This document shows, piece by piece, positions 30,137-40,302 of a stretch of 64,000 nt of DNA. Source of the stretch: Pelagomonas calceolata (Eukaryota; Sar; Pelagophyceae; Pelagomonadales; Pelagomonadaceae). The stretch is taken from assembly GCA_918797485.1 (NCBI GenBank), contig CAKKNE010000003.1, forward strand, positions 3,906,001-3,970,000. Direction: 5' to 3'. Positions within the stretch are counted from its first letter, which is position 1. Every line of letters begins with the position of its first letter. Position numbers and translations under genes: made by a program. The notes under the pieces are model-generated. The model was not told where the DNA came from, searched no databases, and worked only from the letters and a program-made list of their open reading frames with translations.

Positions 30137-30463
30137 CTACGGCCTCAGCGCGTCGAGGTGGGCCCGGACCTCGCCCCGCGCCCAGCGGTCGCTCGTGCCC
30201 TCGGCCAACGACGGGTAGATCGGGATCGCGGCGCCCGTGTCGACGGGATGTAGCGTCGCGTAGCCGGCCTTGTAAATGGCCGGGACGACCGCTTCCCGGT
30301 AGTCGTCGTTGATGCTCTGGAAGAAATCTTCTCCGTGAGCATCGAGGTTGATCGGCGCCGTCTCAGGCGCGCTGATCATGCTGGGGCAGACGACGCGGTT
30401 CGCGCCGGGCAGTCGCGTCGCGAGCTTGACGCTCGCGCTGGCCAGGATGGAGATGAAGCGCAT
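30137..30463 (-). CDS. Small hypothetical protein (108 aa)
   Basis: An open frame starts with a weak signal-like N-terminus (MRFISILASASVKLATRL) followed by an acidic soluble body (GEDFFQSINDDYREAVVPAIYKAG...), with normal amino-acid composition and no low complexity, which supports coding. No family is recognised. It is convergent with SELENOM. The 283 bp between them hold the SECIS candidate and an isolated introner core (GACGCCATCGACGCG at about 30046). Confidence 0.5.
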   Translation of the reverse strand: MRFISILASASVKLATRLPGANRVVCPSMISAPETAPINLDAHGEDFFQSINDDYREAVVPAIYKAGYATLHPVDTGAAIPIYPSLAEGTSDRWARGEVRAHLDALRP

Positions 30464-30956
30464 CGTTCTAGTGTCGTGTCGTGGGTCGTGCCGTAGAGTC
30501 GTGAGAGGCGTCCTGGCGTTTGCGAGAGGCGGGAAAGCACAAGAGTGTTAGTCAATTGCAGAGTCTCACTTGGTGCGCGTCGAGGTTCGACGAGGCGTTG
30601 TGAGTGTCAATTCGGAGTGTAGAGGAAACGCGTGAGCGGGCCACAGGTCGCTGATGCGATTGCTGCGGCTTTTTTGTGGTGCTTAAATATTTTATGCTCT
30701 CCACAATCGGAGAACGAGGGCCGGCAAAGGCCGGGCACCGCAAGCCTAGAATGCCGCGCTCCACTCCTAGCTAGACCTCCAGACGCTTGGAGCTCTGGGC
30801 AGTGGCCCCTCCCGCCTGGCGCGCGCCGCTCTCGCCGCGCGCGCACGAAAAAGGCCGGGCAAGTGACCGCGTTCCACTCCTAGCCAGAGCACTGACGGAC
30901 CTAGAGCCCGTACGAAGGCCCTGTCCCGCGCACGCCCCGAGCGAAAGGAAAAACTA
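30464..30956. other. Intergenic region with an imperfect direct repeat
   Basis: Two related blocks, about 30722-30778 and 30849-30893, share AAGGCCGGGCA, a spacer, then CCGCG[CT]TCCACTCCTAGC. The first has extra bases in the spacer. No gene is supported. Confidence 0.4.
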
Positions 30957-32964
30957 TCACACATAAGTATACCCCGCCGTCGGCACTTGATCGGTAGCGA
31001 TCAACAGCGACGGATCAATAGCAGCTTCTTTCTTCTTCTTTTTCTTCGTCTCCGGCTTCTCCATCTTCTGCAGGATCCACCGGTTGTTCTCGCCCCGGAC
31101 GATCTGGGAGCCGTAGAAGGGTGCCGAGGACGCGTTCGCCCGGGCCACGCCATCCAACAACTCCTGGGAGACGGTGTAGCGCGACCGCTCCTTGATGATT
31201 TGCTGTTCTCGCTCTTCAGCTTCGCGTTTCTCGGTCTCCTCGACAGAGCCGCCCCAGTCGTCGTCGTAGGACAGCTTCCGGCGTTCTTTCTTCGGTAATT
31301 TTGGTGGTTCGAAAGAGCGCCCTTTGACGAGTGACGAGGGCGCCTTCGCGTTCAGAGGGTTCACGTCTCTCTTGGAAAACTTCTTCCGCCCGTAGACGTG
31401 GCGGTGCCTGTCTTGATTCGCGAGGGGATATTCTAACCCGTCGAAGCACTTATCCGGTAGGATGATAGAACCTCCCAAAAAATTGTCGCGCACGGTGACG
31501 ACGTGCGTGATGCCTGCGTGGAAAGCCACCGGTGAGTGTGCACTGCCCCTCCGTAGCGTATGGTACAGCTCGTTCGCCATCGACGCGACATGTCAACAAA
31601 CAGTGGAGGCGGACACCGCATCCTACGTTTCTCCGGGGGCTTGGCCGCGTACCGCAGCTGCTTCCTACAATAGATATCTCGGTTCTCAGGGTGGAACGGG
31701 TCCCGCGCCAGTGCCTTCTTCGACTCCGCGCGGTTCGCAATCATTTGTCGAGCAGGCATGTCCGTGACCCGCTCTCGTATTTTAAGAGGCAGGCACATCG
31801 TGTCCGTCCGCGCCTTCTGGAAGGCCTTCTTGCGCACGCGGATGCCCTTGTGGTGCACAGCTAACAAAGTTTTCAAAGGGCCGCGCTTCGTCGCGAAGAT
31901 ATTTTGGGGCTTGCCGAACTTCCAGGGCTCCCTCCTGAGCTTGCGGTGGGGGACCTGCGTGGTCATGGCGTCGGCGATGGCGCGGCCTCGACGCCGTCGA
32001 CGCAGGATCGAAGGCAAGACGCCGCTTCCCACGTTGTACAGCGTGTGCGGCAACCCGATGTCGTCGTGGAGCTCCACATATACGAGGTCGCAGAACTCCG
32101 GAAAGTCGATGTGGCCACTTCCGTCCTTGTCCGTCCTTCGAAATAAATCGTCGACGCAGTAGTCGTCCAGGGCCAGCGGGTGCTCCAGCTCGATGAGCAG
32201 CTTCTGGAGCTCATCCCTATCGATCTCCCCCGAGCCGTCTTCGTCGACGCGCTTGAACACGCGCTTCAAATGATCTATCTCGTCCGGCAGCCACGCGCCT
32301 TCACTTTCCAGGTGGACATCGTACCGAATATCGGGAGGCCTACCCGGGCACAATCGCCCGTAGTTCACCTTCCGCACCGAACCCTTGCGCCAGACGCCGT
32401 GCGTGTGGACTTCGACCTTGTCGCCTGCGCGGAACGACGGCCACGTCGACGGCGTCGCGGCGACGTGGCATCGCGTCGACGGCGTCGCGGCGGCGTGGCA
32501 TCGCGAGGACTCAAAATCTACGCTGGGGCAGCACCCTTCTCCGGGAACCAATTTCTTGTAATCCCGTCGTACTGCCTCGCGCGAGCTGCCCTCGACAAAA
32601 AGCCGTGGTGGCCCTCCATGGACACGTCGCCGAAGGCCCTACTTTCGCGGGGATAATCGCGATTCGTCACGCCAATTTGGTAGCCTTCTGGGGGCGCCGG
32701 CCACTCCAGTTCATGCCGCACGTCTTTTCCCGTGAACTCGTCCTGCCAGTCCGGTGCCAAACAGCACTTCACCGGTTCTCGCGCGAGTGCTTCGGCGACG
32801 GCGTCCTCGCACCACTCCTTCTTCTCGGTGGTCAGCCACTTCGCGACCTCCGGCGACGGCTTGTAGGGCAGAGGTAACCGCGCGGACGTGCCGGGCGCGT
32901 ACTTTTCCCGTTCTCTTCTCTCAGCGTCGGCCTTGGCCTTGGCCTTCTTGGGGGAGAGGGGCAT
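30957..32964 (-). CDS. EF-hand protein with Tudor-like module (three or four exons)
   Basis: Exons are 32964..32535, 32424..31615 and 31513..30957. The N-terminal 140 residues (AVAEALAREPVKCCLAPDWQ) are unassigned. The first junction gives DKVEVHTHGVWRKGSVRKVN with YDVHLESEG, an SH3/Tudor-like barrel. Two canonical EF-hands follow: DEDGSGEIDRDE and DKDGSGHIDFPE. The remainder is basic, and the C-terminal exon has a poly-Lys run. Both main junctions restore frame (introns of 110 and 101 bp). A third, in-frame 78-bp candidate intron is at 31955-32032. Calcium binding is well supported; the cellular role is not known. Confidence 0.75.
31514..31614 (-). other. 101-bp introner-type intron
   Basis: Donor GTCCGCCT, acceptor TTTCCACGCAG, core ATGTCGCGTCGATGGCGAACG. 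Its length (2 mod 3) matches the frame change from RRMRC to ITHVVTVRD. Confidence 0.7.
31955..32032 (-). other. Possible in-frame introner (78 bp), retained or spliced
   Basis: GTGGGAAG...GACCACGCAG with GCGTCGACGGCGTCGAGG inside, length divisible by 3 and no stop, so either form is translatable. The typical acceptor and core argue that it is an intron; an exitron-like use is possible. Confidence 0.5.
32425..32534 (-). other. 110-bp introner-type intron with internal tandem duplication
   Basis: Donor GTGCTG, acceptor TTCCGCGCAG, length 2 mod 3 as required. A unit of about 27 bp (GCGATGCCACG[TC]CGCCGCG plus ACGCCGTCGAC) is tandemly duplicated inside. Confidence 0.7.
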
Positions 32965-33181
32965 GCCTCGCGTTGGTTGGGCTGCCTCGGGGCGCGGCCC
33001 GGCGGCGGCGTCGCTGCGCGTGTTGGTTGGTGGTGTGCTGCGCGGCGATGGGTTGAGCTGGATCTCGCGCTGCGCCAGTGTGTCTGCTGCGTTAATCCTA
33101 GTGTGTCGATACGCTTAGCTCCTTGCTCGGCGCGGCTGCCCGCATCAAACTGTGGAGGCAGCCTTCGCGAGCATGTAGGCC

Positions 33182-34711
33182 ATGCCTGGGCAGCGGCTGC
33201 GCCTCGCGCTCGCCGCCATTTTTGCGGGCGCGCGCGCGCAGTGGCACATCTACCACTCCGACCGAAGCGCGGACAGCGTCTGCGCCCTGTGGCTGGAGTA
33301 CGTGCTCGCGCGCGCCTTCCCCAACGTGACTGGCAGCGCGTGCGTCTCGAGCTCCAACGGCCACCGCGACGACTGCCGGCGGGCGCCGCCGACGAACTTT
33401 AGCGTCTTCTTCGAGAAGGAGCCCGCCGACGGGCCCAGCATGAAGAAGCGGGCCGACGCGCACGACCTCGTCGTCACGAGCCTCGCCTCGACGCGGACGC
33501 CGCGGGCCGTCTACGTGCCGTGGGCGGCCCTCTCGTTCGTGTCACGCACGCAGCCGCCCGCGGCGCTGCTGCGCCCGGCGGGGGCGCCGGCGGAGGCCCG
33601 GACGAAGGCCGTGCTGTACCTGAACAAGCACCGGGTCTGGTACCGCGAGAATTTCGTCCGGGACCTGCGAGACGGGAACATTCCCGTGGTGAGCCGGGAC
33701 GACCTGCTGCGGAACGGGACGCTGAGCGACGTTCGCGCCGCGAACGTCAAGACGGAGGACGGCCGGCAGCTCTTCTTCGACGAGGCCGTCGAGGTGGCGG
33801 CGCGCTTCGACGTGCTCCTGGCGTTCGAAAACGCGGTAAAACCTGGGTGGGTCACGGAGAAGATCGTCAACGGGTTCCTCGCTGGCACGGTCCCCGCGTA
33901 CCGCGGCACCGACGACGTCTTCCGCTTCTTCAACCGGGAGGCGTTCATCCACTGCGCCTCGGCCGGGACGCGGTGCGAGGCGGCCATCCGCCGCGCGCTC
34001 GCCGACGGCGACGCGCTGCGCCGGCTGCGCGAGGCGCCGCCCGTGACCGCGGAGGGGTACGCGCGGTTGTTTCCGTGGCACGACACGGTCGCGGACGAAG
34101 CGTGGTATGCGAACGTACGGCGCATTCTGACCACGCCGCGGGAAGTCCGGGCCAAACGGGCCGACGGCGGCTCCTGCGCCCGCCCGACGCCGGACGACGC
34201 ATTGCTGCGCGCCTGGCGGGACGCCCTCGCCGAGGGACACGAGGGCACGTGCATGCGACGGCCGGCCGGGAGACGGTCGGCGAGGCCGCGCCGAGCGCCG
34301 CGCAAGCGGAGGCCAGAGTACTGCCCACGCCCGACGCCGGACGACGCATTGCTGCAAGCATGGCAGGATGCCCTCGCCGACCTCCCGGAGGACATGTGCG
34401 AGCGACCGCGGGAGAAGCGTCGGGCGCGCCGGACACCGAACAAGCGGCGGCAGGATATCTGCCCGCGGGTTGCGCCGGATGATGCGCTGCTGCAAGCATG
34501 GCGGGACGCGCTGACCAAGAAATCCGAAGGCGAAGGCGTGTGCAAGAATCGCCGCGGAAAGTCGACGGCACGGATCGCCCAGGAGAAGATCCACCAGAAG
34601 TTCGGCCGCGTGGCCCTGGCGGATAAGCGGAGACACGCCGACCGCATCGCGGCGAAGGCCAACCTCTACGCCCGAGGCGCGCGCATCAGAGACAGCGCGA
34701 AAGGCAGGTGA
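33182..34711 (+). CDS. GT10 fucosyltransferase with C-terminal Cys-bounded repeats (509 aa)
   Basis: A cleavable leader MPGQRLRLALAAIFAGARAQ precedes a GT10 (alpha-1,3/1,4-fucosyltransferase) fold. The diagnostic donor-binding block is FDVLLAFENAVKPGWVTEKI with VNGFLAGTVPAYRGTDDV (about residues 207-245; family pattern LafENs...VTEK...aG.VPv.G). GT10 enzymes move fucose from GDP-fucose to GlcNAc of N-glycans in the Golgi. The C-terminus has three copies of a roughly 26-residue unit, CxRPTPDDALLxAWxDALAE...C, starting near residues 331, 380 and 427 and separated by Arg-rich linkers. A degenerate promoter motif (33097-33120) lies between this gene and the divergent EF-hand gene. Confidence 0.8.
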   Translation: MPGQRLRLALAAIFAGARAQWHIYHSDRSADSVCALWLEYVLARAFPNVTGSACVSSSNGHRDDCRRAPPTNFSVFFEKEPADGPSMKKRADAHDLVVTSLASTRTPRAVYVPWAALSFVSRTQPPAALLRPAGAPAEARTKAVLYLNKHRVWYRENFVRDLRDGNIPVVSRDDLLRNGTLSDVRAANVKTEDGRQLFFDEAVEVAARFDVLLAFENAVKPGWVTEKIVNGFLAGTVPAYRGTDDVFRFFNREAFIHCASAGTRCEAAIRRALADGDALRRLREAPPVTAEGYARLFPWHDTVADEAWYANVRRILTTPREVRAKRADGGSCARPTPDDALLRAWRDALAEGHEGTCMRRPAGRRSARPRRAPRKRRPEYCPRPTPDDALLQAWQDALADLPEDMCERPREKRRARRTPNKRRQDICPRVAPDDALLQAWRDALTKKSEGEGVCKNRRGKSTARIAQEKIHQKFGRVALADKRRHADRIAAKANLYARGARIRDSAKGR

Positions 34712-34809
34712 TAGTAGTGTAAGTTAGACTCAATTGTTAAGGAGCATCCTTTGAGAGTTCATGCGCGGAACGGAGCCGCGCGGTCGATCGATCGGGCAAG
34801 TCACAAATT

Positions 34810-37800
34810 TCAGCTCGTGCGCGCGCGGAGGCGCTGGACGTCGGCGTCGAAGCGCCGGATCGCCGCGGCGTGGACGCGGCGGTCGATCGCGTTCATCGTC
34901 TCCAGTGCTTCGCGCTGCGACGCTGGGACAGGTGTCGGACTCGGCCTCGCTCCAACCGGGAGCACTCGCTCGATCGCGCCGTCGCTCCAGCCGAGCGTCG
35001 CCGTTACGAGGTCCGCCGTCGCCGCGTCACCAAGGCGCTCGAAGACCAGCACGAGGTCGAAGCGTTGGAGCGCGACGAGCGCAGCCCGGAGCGTCTCGTC
35101 CGGAGCGTCTCGTACGGCCGCTGCGTCCGCGCGGAGCCGTCGAGGCGCCTGGCGCAGCGCTATCGGCCCAAACTCGCCCCCCAGCAGCATGCGCGCCGTC
35201 AGGTCGGCCTCGGCCTCGCCGAAGGCGATTACGTCCGCGCACGGGCCGCCGTCGCACCTACCTCCACCGCCGCCGTGGAAGCGGTACGAGCTGAGCGTGC
35301 AGTTGACGGGGTCGCGGACTATGACGACAAACGCCACGCCGCGCGCGGCGGCGACCGCCTCGAGCACGGGCGGCGCGAGGAACTTGTGCTCGGTCGAGCC
35401 GAAGCCGATGCCGCGCGCCTGCAACCGGCGCAGGCCCCCCAACACGCCGTCCGCCTGTGTGGAAATCAAATTTTACGGCGCGTTCGTGCTGAATCGTCGC
35501 GTCGTCCTTCACGCCATCGACGCGACGCCTGCTCGATGGCGTGGCGATGCCGGTTCCTCGCCGCTCGACCGAGCCAGGACGGCCGCGTCATTGCCGAGAA
35601 ATGACTTAGTGAAGAATTGTCGGGTGTACCCGACGCACTGGTTGATTTCCACACAGCCGTCCGCGGACGCCAGGTCCAGTCTCTCCGCCCCCAACTCCAG
35701 GTGCCCGTGCGTCTCCGGCTCGTGCGGCGCCAGCCGAAGCCCATTTCGCAGTGCGAGAGAACAGAACGAAGTCCCGGCGGCCTTGTGGATGTGGAGTAGC
35801 CAGACGAAGCGCCCGGTAACGGGCGGCACGGCGTCCAGGTCGCTGCTCTCCGGGGCGCTCCAGGTCTGGTCGCCGCACCAGTAGCGATGCTTCGCGCACG
35901 CGTCGCGACGCCGCTCGGCCGCCGCACCCGGGGGAAAGTGCGCCGCCCACTCGTCGACGTCGTCCCACGGCTCGAGAAGTACGCCGGCCACCCTCGCCGG
36001 CTCGGGCAGCGCCTGCGTGCAGAGCCGGACCGCGCATAAGCTCCGCAACGCGCGTCTCGCCGCGGCCCGCAGATCATCCCTGGTCACGATCCCGTTTCCG
36101 ACCTTCGCTGCGCGGGCGGCCGCGCGCGCCACGCAACCGGCGGGCTCCTCGCGCGGCCGGCACCTGTGTGGATCAAATTTTACGGCGCGTTCGTGCTGAA
36201 TCAACGCGTCGTCCTCCACGCCATCGACGCGACGCCTGCTCGATGGCGTGGCGATGCCGGTTCCTCGCCGCTCGACCGGGCCAGGACGGCCGCGTCATTG
36301 CCGAGAAATGACTTAGTGAAGAATTGTCGGGTGTACCCGACGCACTGGTTGATTTCCACACAGGTCGGCACGTGTAGGTGGACCCCGGCGTCAGTTCCAG
36401 GACGACGCTCTGCCCCGGCAACGCCGCACAGCTCGTGTTGCCTCGGCAGAGTAGCGTGGCGATGTCTTCTGCCCGCGCCCGCCGGTAGTCCCGCGTCGCC
36501 CCGGCGTGGAGCTCGTCGGCGACGTCGACGCCGACGCTCCGCGGCCAGTCCCACGGCGACACGGAGAATTTCTCGCCGTCGTAGTCGAGCCGCGACGACC
36601 ACCCGTCCTTCTGGAGTTTCGCCCCGCGGCAGCCTTCCGGGCGCTGGTCGCAGAACCACTTTATGGATTCATAGAACGAGTTGTCGTCCACGATTCGGCC
36701 CGTCGTCGCCCGTATGTCGCGCGCCACGGCAGCGACGGCCGCCGGCGGCCACTCCCATGGCTCCATCGTCGCGACGCCGGCTGGCAGGAGAGCGAGCGTC
36801 TGCCGTGGGCCGGGCCGCGCCTCCTCTGCGGAGCACCGCCTCCTTTCGCAGATATTGGCCACGAGCGTGCGATACAGCGCGTTTGGCGTAGCCACGCCGT
36901 GCTTGGCCGCCTCGCGCGCGGCGTGCGCCGCCGCCAGGCGCGCGCTCCGGTAGATGGGCACCTTGACGGTGATCGCGAGCCCGTCCTCGTTGCTCTCGAT
37001 GTCGACGGTAAAGCTCAACTGCTCGCCAAGCGGCCGCGCCGCGACTGCGCCGGCGTCGATAGCTGCCTGGTACCACGCCCGGACCGCGTCGTCGGAAACT
37101 TCATGCCCAGCGCGGTCAGCGGCCTGCGCGAAGCGCTCGACGCTGTCCGCGGCCGTCTCGTTCGGCAGCGGCCGCATCGTACCAATTGACGGCACGTCGA
37201 TGGACCATGTCTTCTGCTGCCTGGTGGTGCCGACGCGATCTCGCGGCCCGCCGAAGCGCGGGACCGGGTGGGCCTCGGTCGTCAGCACCCACTCCGCCAA
37301 AGGCAGGAGCTCGTCGCCGCCGTCCGCATCATCAAAAATCAGGTAGAAATATTTGAGCGTCTCCGAGAGAAACCACGAGTCCATCTTGTCCACGCGCGCC
37401 GGCGTCTGCTTGTGGATCTGGCCAAGCGCAGCAAAGCCGCCGCCGTCGATGGCCGCGTGCCTTTGTAGAGCGTCCCAGATCCGCGCCGCGGCGGTGACCC
37501 ATTTTTGCTTGCGCGTGGCCCGGTACATCCAAAATAAGCTCTCGACGGTCTCGGGCCGAAGGAGGTGCCGCGACGGGCCGAGCTTGACGGAGCCGTCGTC
37601 GTTCACGTGCCAGGCCTCCGGGGCCAGGTTCGTCGGCGTCGCGTCGTAGGCCGCGACGCAGGCGTCTAGCAGCTTCTCCGCGAGGGGCAGGACCGACGAC
37701 GCGACCCGAGGATCCGCGAGCGCCTCCAGCGCTCGCAAGCCCGGCCAAAAACAAGCTAAATGCGTGGCCCGATTCCCGAGCGTCTCGTTCTTCTCGATGT

Positions 37801-38815
37801 CGGCCATGAACGTCGTCGGGCCGCGCACATTTATTAAATTTGCATCCACTGCGTCCACGGCATCGCTCCACGTTCTCGGCGGTCTGCCGCTCCCGCCCTC
37901 CTGGAGCCAGCCCTTGAGCAGGTACTCGTAGTACGAGTCGACACCCGAACCGACGGTGAGCTTCGCCTGGTCCCCGAACACGAACTGCGCGGCGCAGCCG
38001 CTCGAGGTCATCTTGAGCTTCGAAGGCGCGAGGCCCTTGACGCGTCCGGTGGCCTTTCCGAGCGCTTGCCAGGAGCGCATCGCTAGTTCCTCCAGGTCGG
38101 GTCGGCCCGCCAGGCGCGCCACGGCCCGGAACTCGAGCAGCAGCGTGCCGGCGGGCGCCGTCCCGCAGGTCGCACCGGTTGCGGGTGATACAATCCCGTC
38201 CCGGAGAGAAGCGAGGCCCCGGAACGGGATTCCCGATGGAGACGCCGAGAGAGCTGGAGCTAGAGCATCGGCGAAGGTCTCGGCGGCGTCGAGTAAGCGC
38301 TCGTCGCCTGATAAAGAGTAGGCGCTCACCAGCCCGCCCAGCACGCGTATGGTGGTCTCAAAGACGTCCACGAACTTGCCGCCCGCGATTTCAAAGGGAT
38401 CAAAGGACTCGGCGACGTGATCGGCCGCCTCTGCGAACTCGTCGCGGAGCCCCAGCACCCAGAGCGTCGACATGGCGTCGATGAGCGTGACTCCGAGGGC
38501 TGGTTGCGTCCAGTTGTGCGTCGCGTTGGACACGGGCCGCAACTCGTCGGAGCCCCAGGCGTGGCGCTTGTAGTGCTCGAAGCTTCGTTTCGTGGCGGCG
38601 ACGACCTGGGCCCGGCGCGCGGCAAACTCGGCGGAAGCACTGGGCATCACGCCATCCGGATCTATCACGCCCGGCGCCCGGGCCGGGAGTTGGAGCGGCG
38701 AGCTGCCGAGCGCCTGGTCGAGGTCGTCCAAATAGATAAGGTTCGGCGCTGCCCACGCATAGATGGGCAGCAGAAGGAGGGGCAGCGCAATCATCGCCTG
38801 CCCTCGCGCATTCAT
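34810..38815 (-). CDS. GH47 class I alpha-mannosidase fused to a sulfotransferase (1195 aa, two introner introns)
   Basis: Coding is complement(join(34810..35454, 35665..36163, 36372..38815)). A signal or anchor (MNARGQAMIALPLLLLPIYA) sets the start; an ATG at 38887 is also in frame. The GH47 domain spans about residues 60-560: GVTLIDAMSTLWVLGL, FETTIRVLGGLVSAY, LRPETVESLFWMYR (catalytic Glu) and MDSWFLSETLKYFYLIF. An unassigned linker follows, then a sulfotransferase domain: FVWLLHIHKAAGTSF (PAPS loop, about residue 935) and FVVIVRDPVNCTLSSYR (3'-phosphate strand, about 1024). Both introns are nearly identical 200-bp elements with TSDs, and splicing restores frame exactly. It would trim alpha-1,2-mannose and sulfate glycans in the ER/Golgi, a fusion I do not know elsewhere. 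Confidence 0.85.
35455..35656 (-). mobile_element. Full-length introner element, copy 1 (202 bp)
   Basis: TIRs CTGTGTGGAAATCAA / TTGATTTCCACACAG. The 8-bp TSD CCGTCCGC is perfect (35447-35454, 35657-35664). In the host gene the intron is 35455-35664. The acceptor is CACACAG of the TIR and the donor must be GC (GCGGAC of the TSD), because only this restores LAS|ADGVLGG. Confidence 0.9.
36164..36363 (-). mobile_element. Full-length introner element, copy 2 (200 bp)
   Basis: About 97% identical to copy 1 and in the same gene and orientation. TSD GCCGGCAC/GTCGGCAC (7/8). The intron is 36164-36371 with donor GTGCCG from the TSD and acceptor CACACAG from the TIR, phase 2. Confidence 0.9.
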
Positions 38816-38887
38816 GCGGATACCATCGCGCTGGGGATTTCGGCTTGCGAGCAGCGCGAGTCCGAGAGTGTCCGAGACTCGTGACAT

Positions 38888-39222
38888 CGAGATGAACCCG
38901 AACCTCGAACCCGACGTATCCTCGGAGCGTCAACAGGCTAATTCATTCTAGTTAGAGGTAAGGAAAGATAGCGCAGAATGTTACTCCCACGAAGAGCGCG
39001 ACCTCCCCGCCCCCAGCCGCGCGCCGCCCACGACGAACTGTGACTCTCGACCGTATGACTCTTCTTGCTTCTACTACTAAGTATTCGCGTCGTCATTACC
39101 TCTAGATATCACCTATTTTCGCTCGCGCTGTTCTGATGCGCGCGCGTCCGGAACGGCGCGACCGGAGGGAGCTAGTTGTATTCAACATCTGTGCGGCCCT
39201 ATGGTTTTCTTAGACCCGCTCC
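38888..39222. other. Intergenic region
   Basis: Nothing recognisable. Relatively AT-rich stretches (39060-39130) lie between the start of the GH47 fusion and the 3' end of the next minus-strand gene. Confidence 0.3.
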
Positions 39223-40302
39223 CTAGTCGACGTCCCCCCGCACTAAGCCTGGCCGGGCTTTCAGGTAGGCCTCGATGGCGGGGAGGATTTGATCGGTTCG
39301 GCACGCGATCAATCCAGCGACGATTTCCGGCGTGGCGGCGTCGCCTAAAGCGCCCACCACGACGCCGGCGGCGACAGCGGCGCTCGCGGCTCGCGGCACC
39401 TGGTGGAACTGGAGCCAGGTGCCCAGCTGGCCGACGCCCTGGCCCCCGATCGCGTTGACGAAGAGCCGGAGGTCCGCCGCGAAGGACGTCGACATGAGCT
39501 TGCGATATTGGGTATTTGATAGCCGCCGCCGAGTCCTTCGATTCCACCGCCTGAAGATCCTCCTAAAAGTCGCGTCGGCCTTCGCGATTCGACCGGGCTC
39601 GCCGCTCATGAAAGTGAGCGCCTCCCAGAGCACTCTATTTGGCAGCTGAGCAAGCAGTGCGAGACCCCACTCTTTGAGCAGCGCGCGATCCTGGTCCAGG
39701 TCGCCCGTGAGCAGGCCGAGCTTCTGCAATATCAACATCGTGGCCGGGAAAACGACCCAATTGGCGCAATTCTGCGCGAGACCCTGCAAAAGCAACAGAA
39801 ATGGAATGAGCTTGACCATGCTAAAGCTCGGGATGACTGCGGTCATCTCCGATTGGATCGTCGCGGCAAAAAATGTCGTGACATCATCGTCGCCGCACGC
39901 CGGAGCTATTCGCAGCGCCTGCCGCACGAGAGCCAGCGTCGGCTCCTCGGCGGCGACTTCATTAACTAAAGCGGCGCGTGCCGCTGGACCCGCCTCGTCG
40001 AAGGCGCGCGGGTCCTTTGCCCGCGCGACGGTCTCTCGGAGCGTCTCGTTCTCGCTCAAATCGCCCCGCAGTGCCACAATGATGCGTTGCGTCGCGCCGC
40101 CGGTAAATTCCGCGATGCGGGCCCGGAAACCCTGGTTCGCGCCGCCGCCGCTCTTCGCGCGTAGGTAGTCTCTGAGGGTGATTTGTACCGAGTGCCGGCC
40201 GGCCAAAACGGACACGTTTAGCGGCCTGCTTACCAGACGTAACAGACGTGCGACACCAGAGGCGCCAAAGTCACCGGAATTCGCCTTGCGGCGGCCGGAC
40301 AT
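39223..40302 (-). CDS. Unknown protein with a central hydrophobic segment (359 aa)
   Basis: Single uninterrupted frame starting MSGRRKANSGDFGASG. Residues about 155-205 contain hydrophobic stretches (VKLIPFLLLLQGLA, WVVFPATMLILQKLGLL) that could be one or two membrane helices, reminiscent of LETM1-type anchors but without a convincing match. The C-terminal half is basic and helical (RRIFRRWNRRTRRRLSN), ending in an Ala-rich region. I do not assign a function. Composition and codon use look like a real gene. Confidence 0.65.
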   Translation of the reverse strand: MSGRRKANSGDFGASGVARLLRLVSRPLNVSVLAGRHSVQITLRDYLRAKSGGGANQGFRARIAEFTGGATQRIIVALRGDLSENETLRETVARAKDPRAFDEAGPAARAALVNEVAAEEPTLALVRQALRIAPACGDDDVTTFFAATIQSEMTAVIPSFSMVKLIPFLLLLQGLAQNCANWVVFPATMLILQKLGLLTGDLDQDRALLKEWGLALLAQLPNRVLWEALTFMSGEPGRIAKADATFRRIFRRWNRRTRRRLSNTQYRKLMSTSFAADLRLFVNAIGGQGVGQLGTWLQFHQVPRAASAAVAAGVVVGALGDAATPEIVAGLIACRTDQILPAIEAYLKARPGLVRGDVD

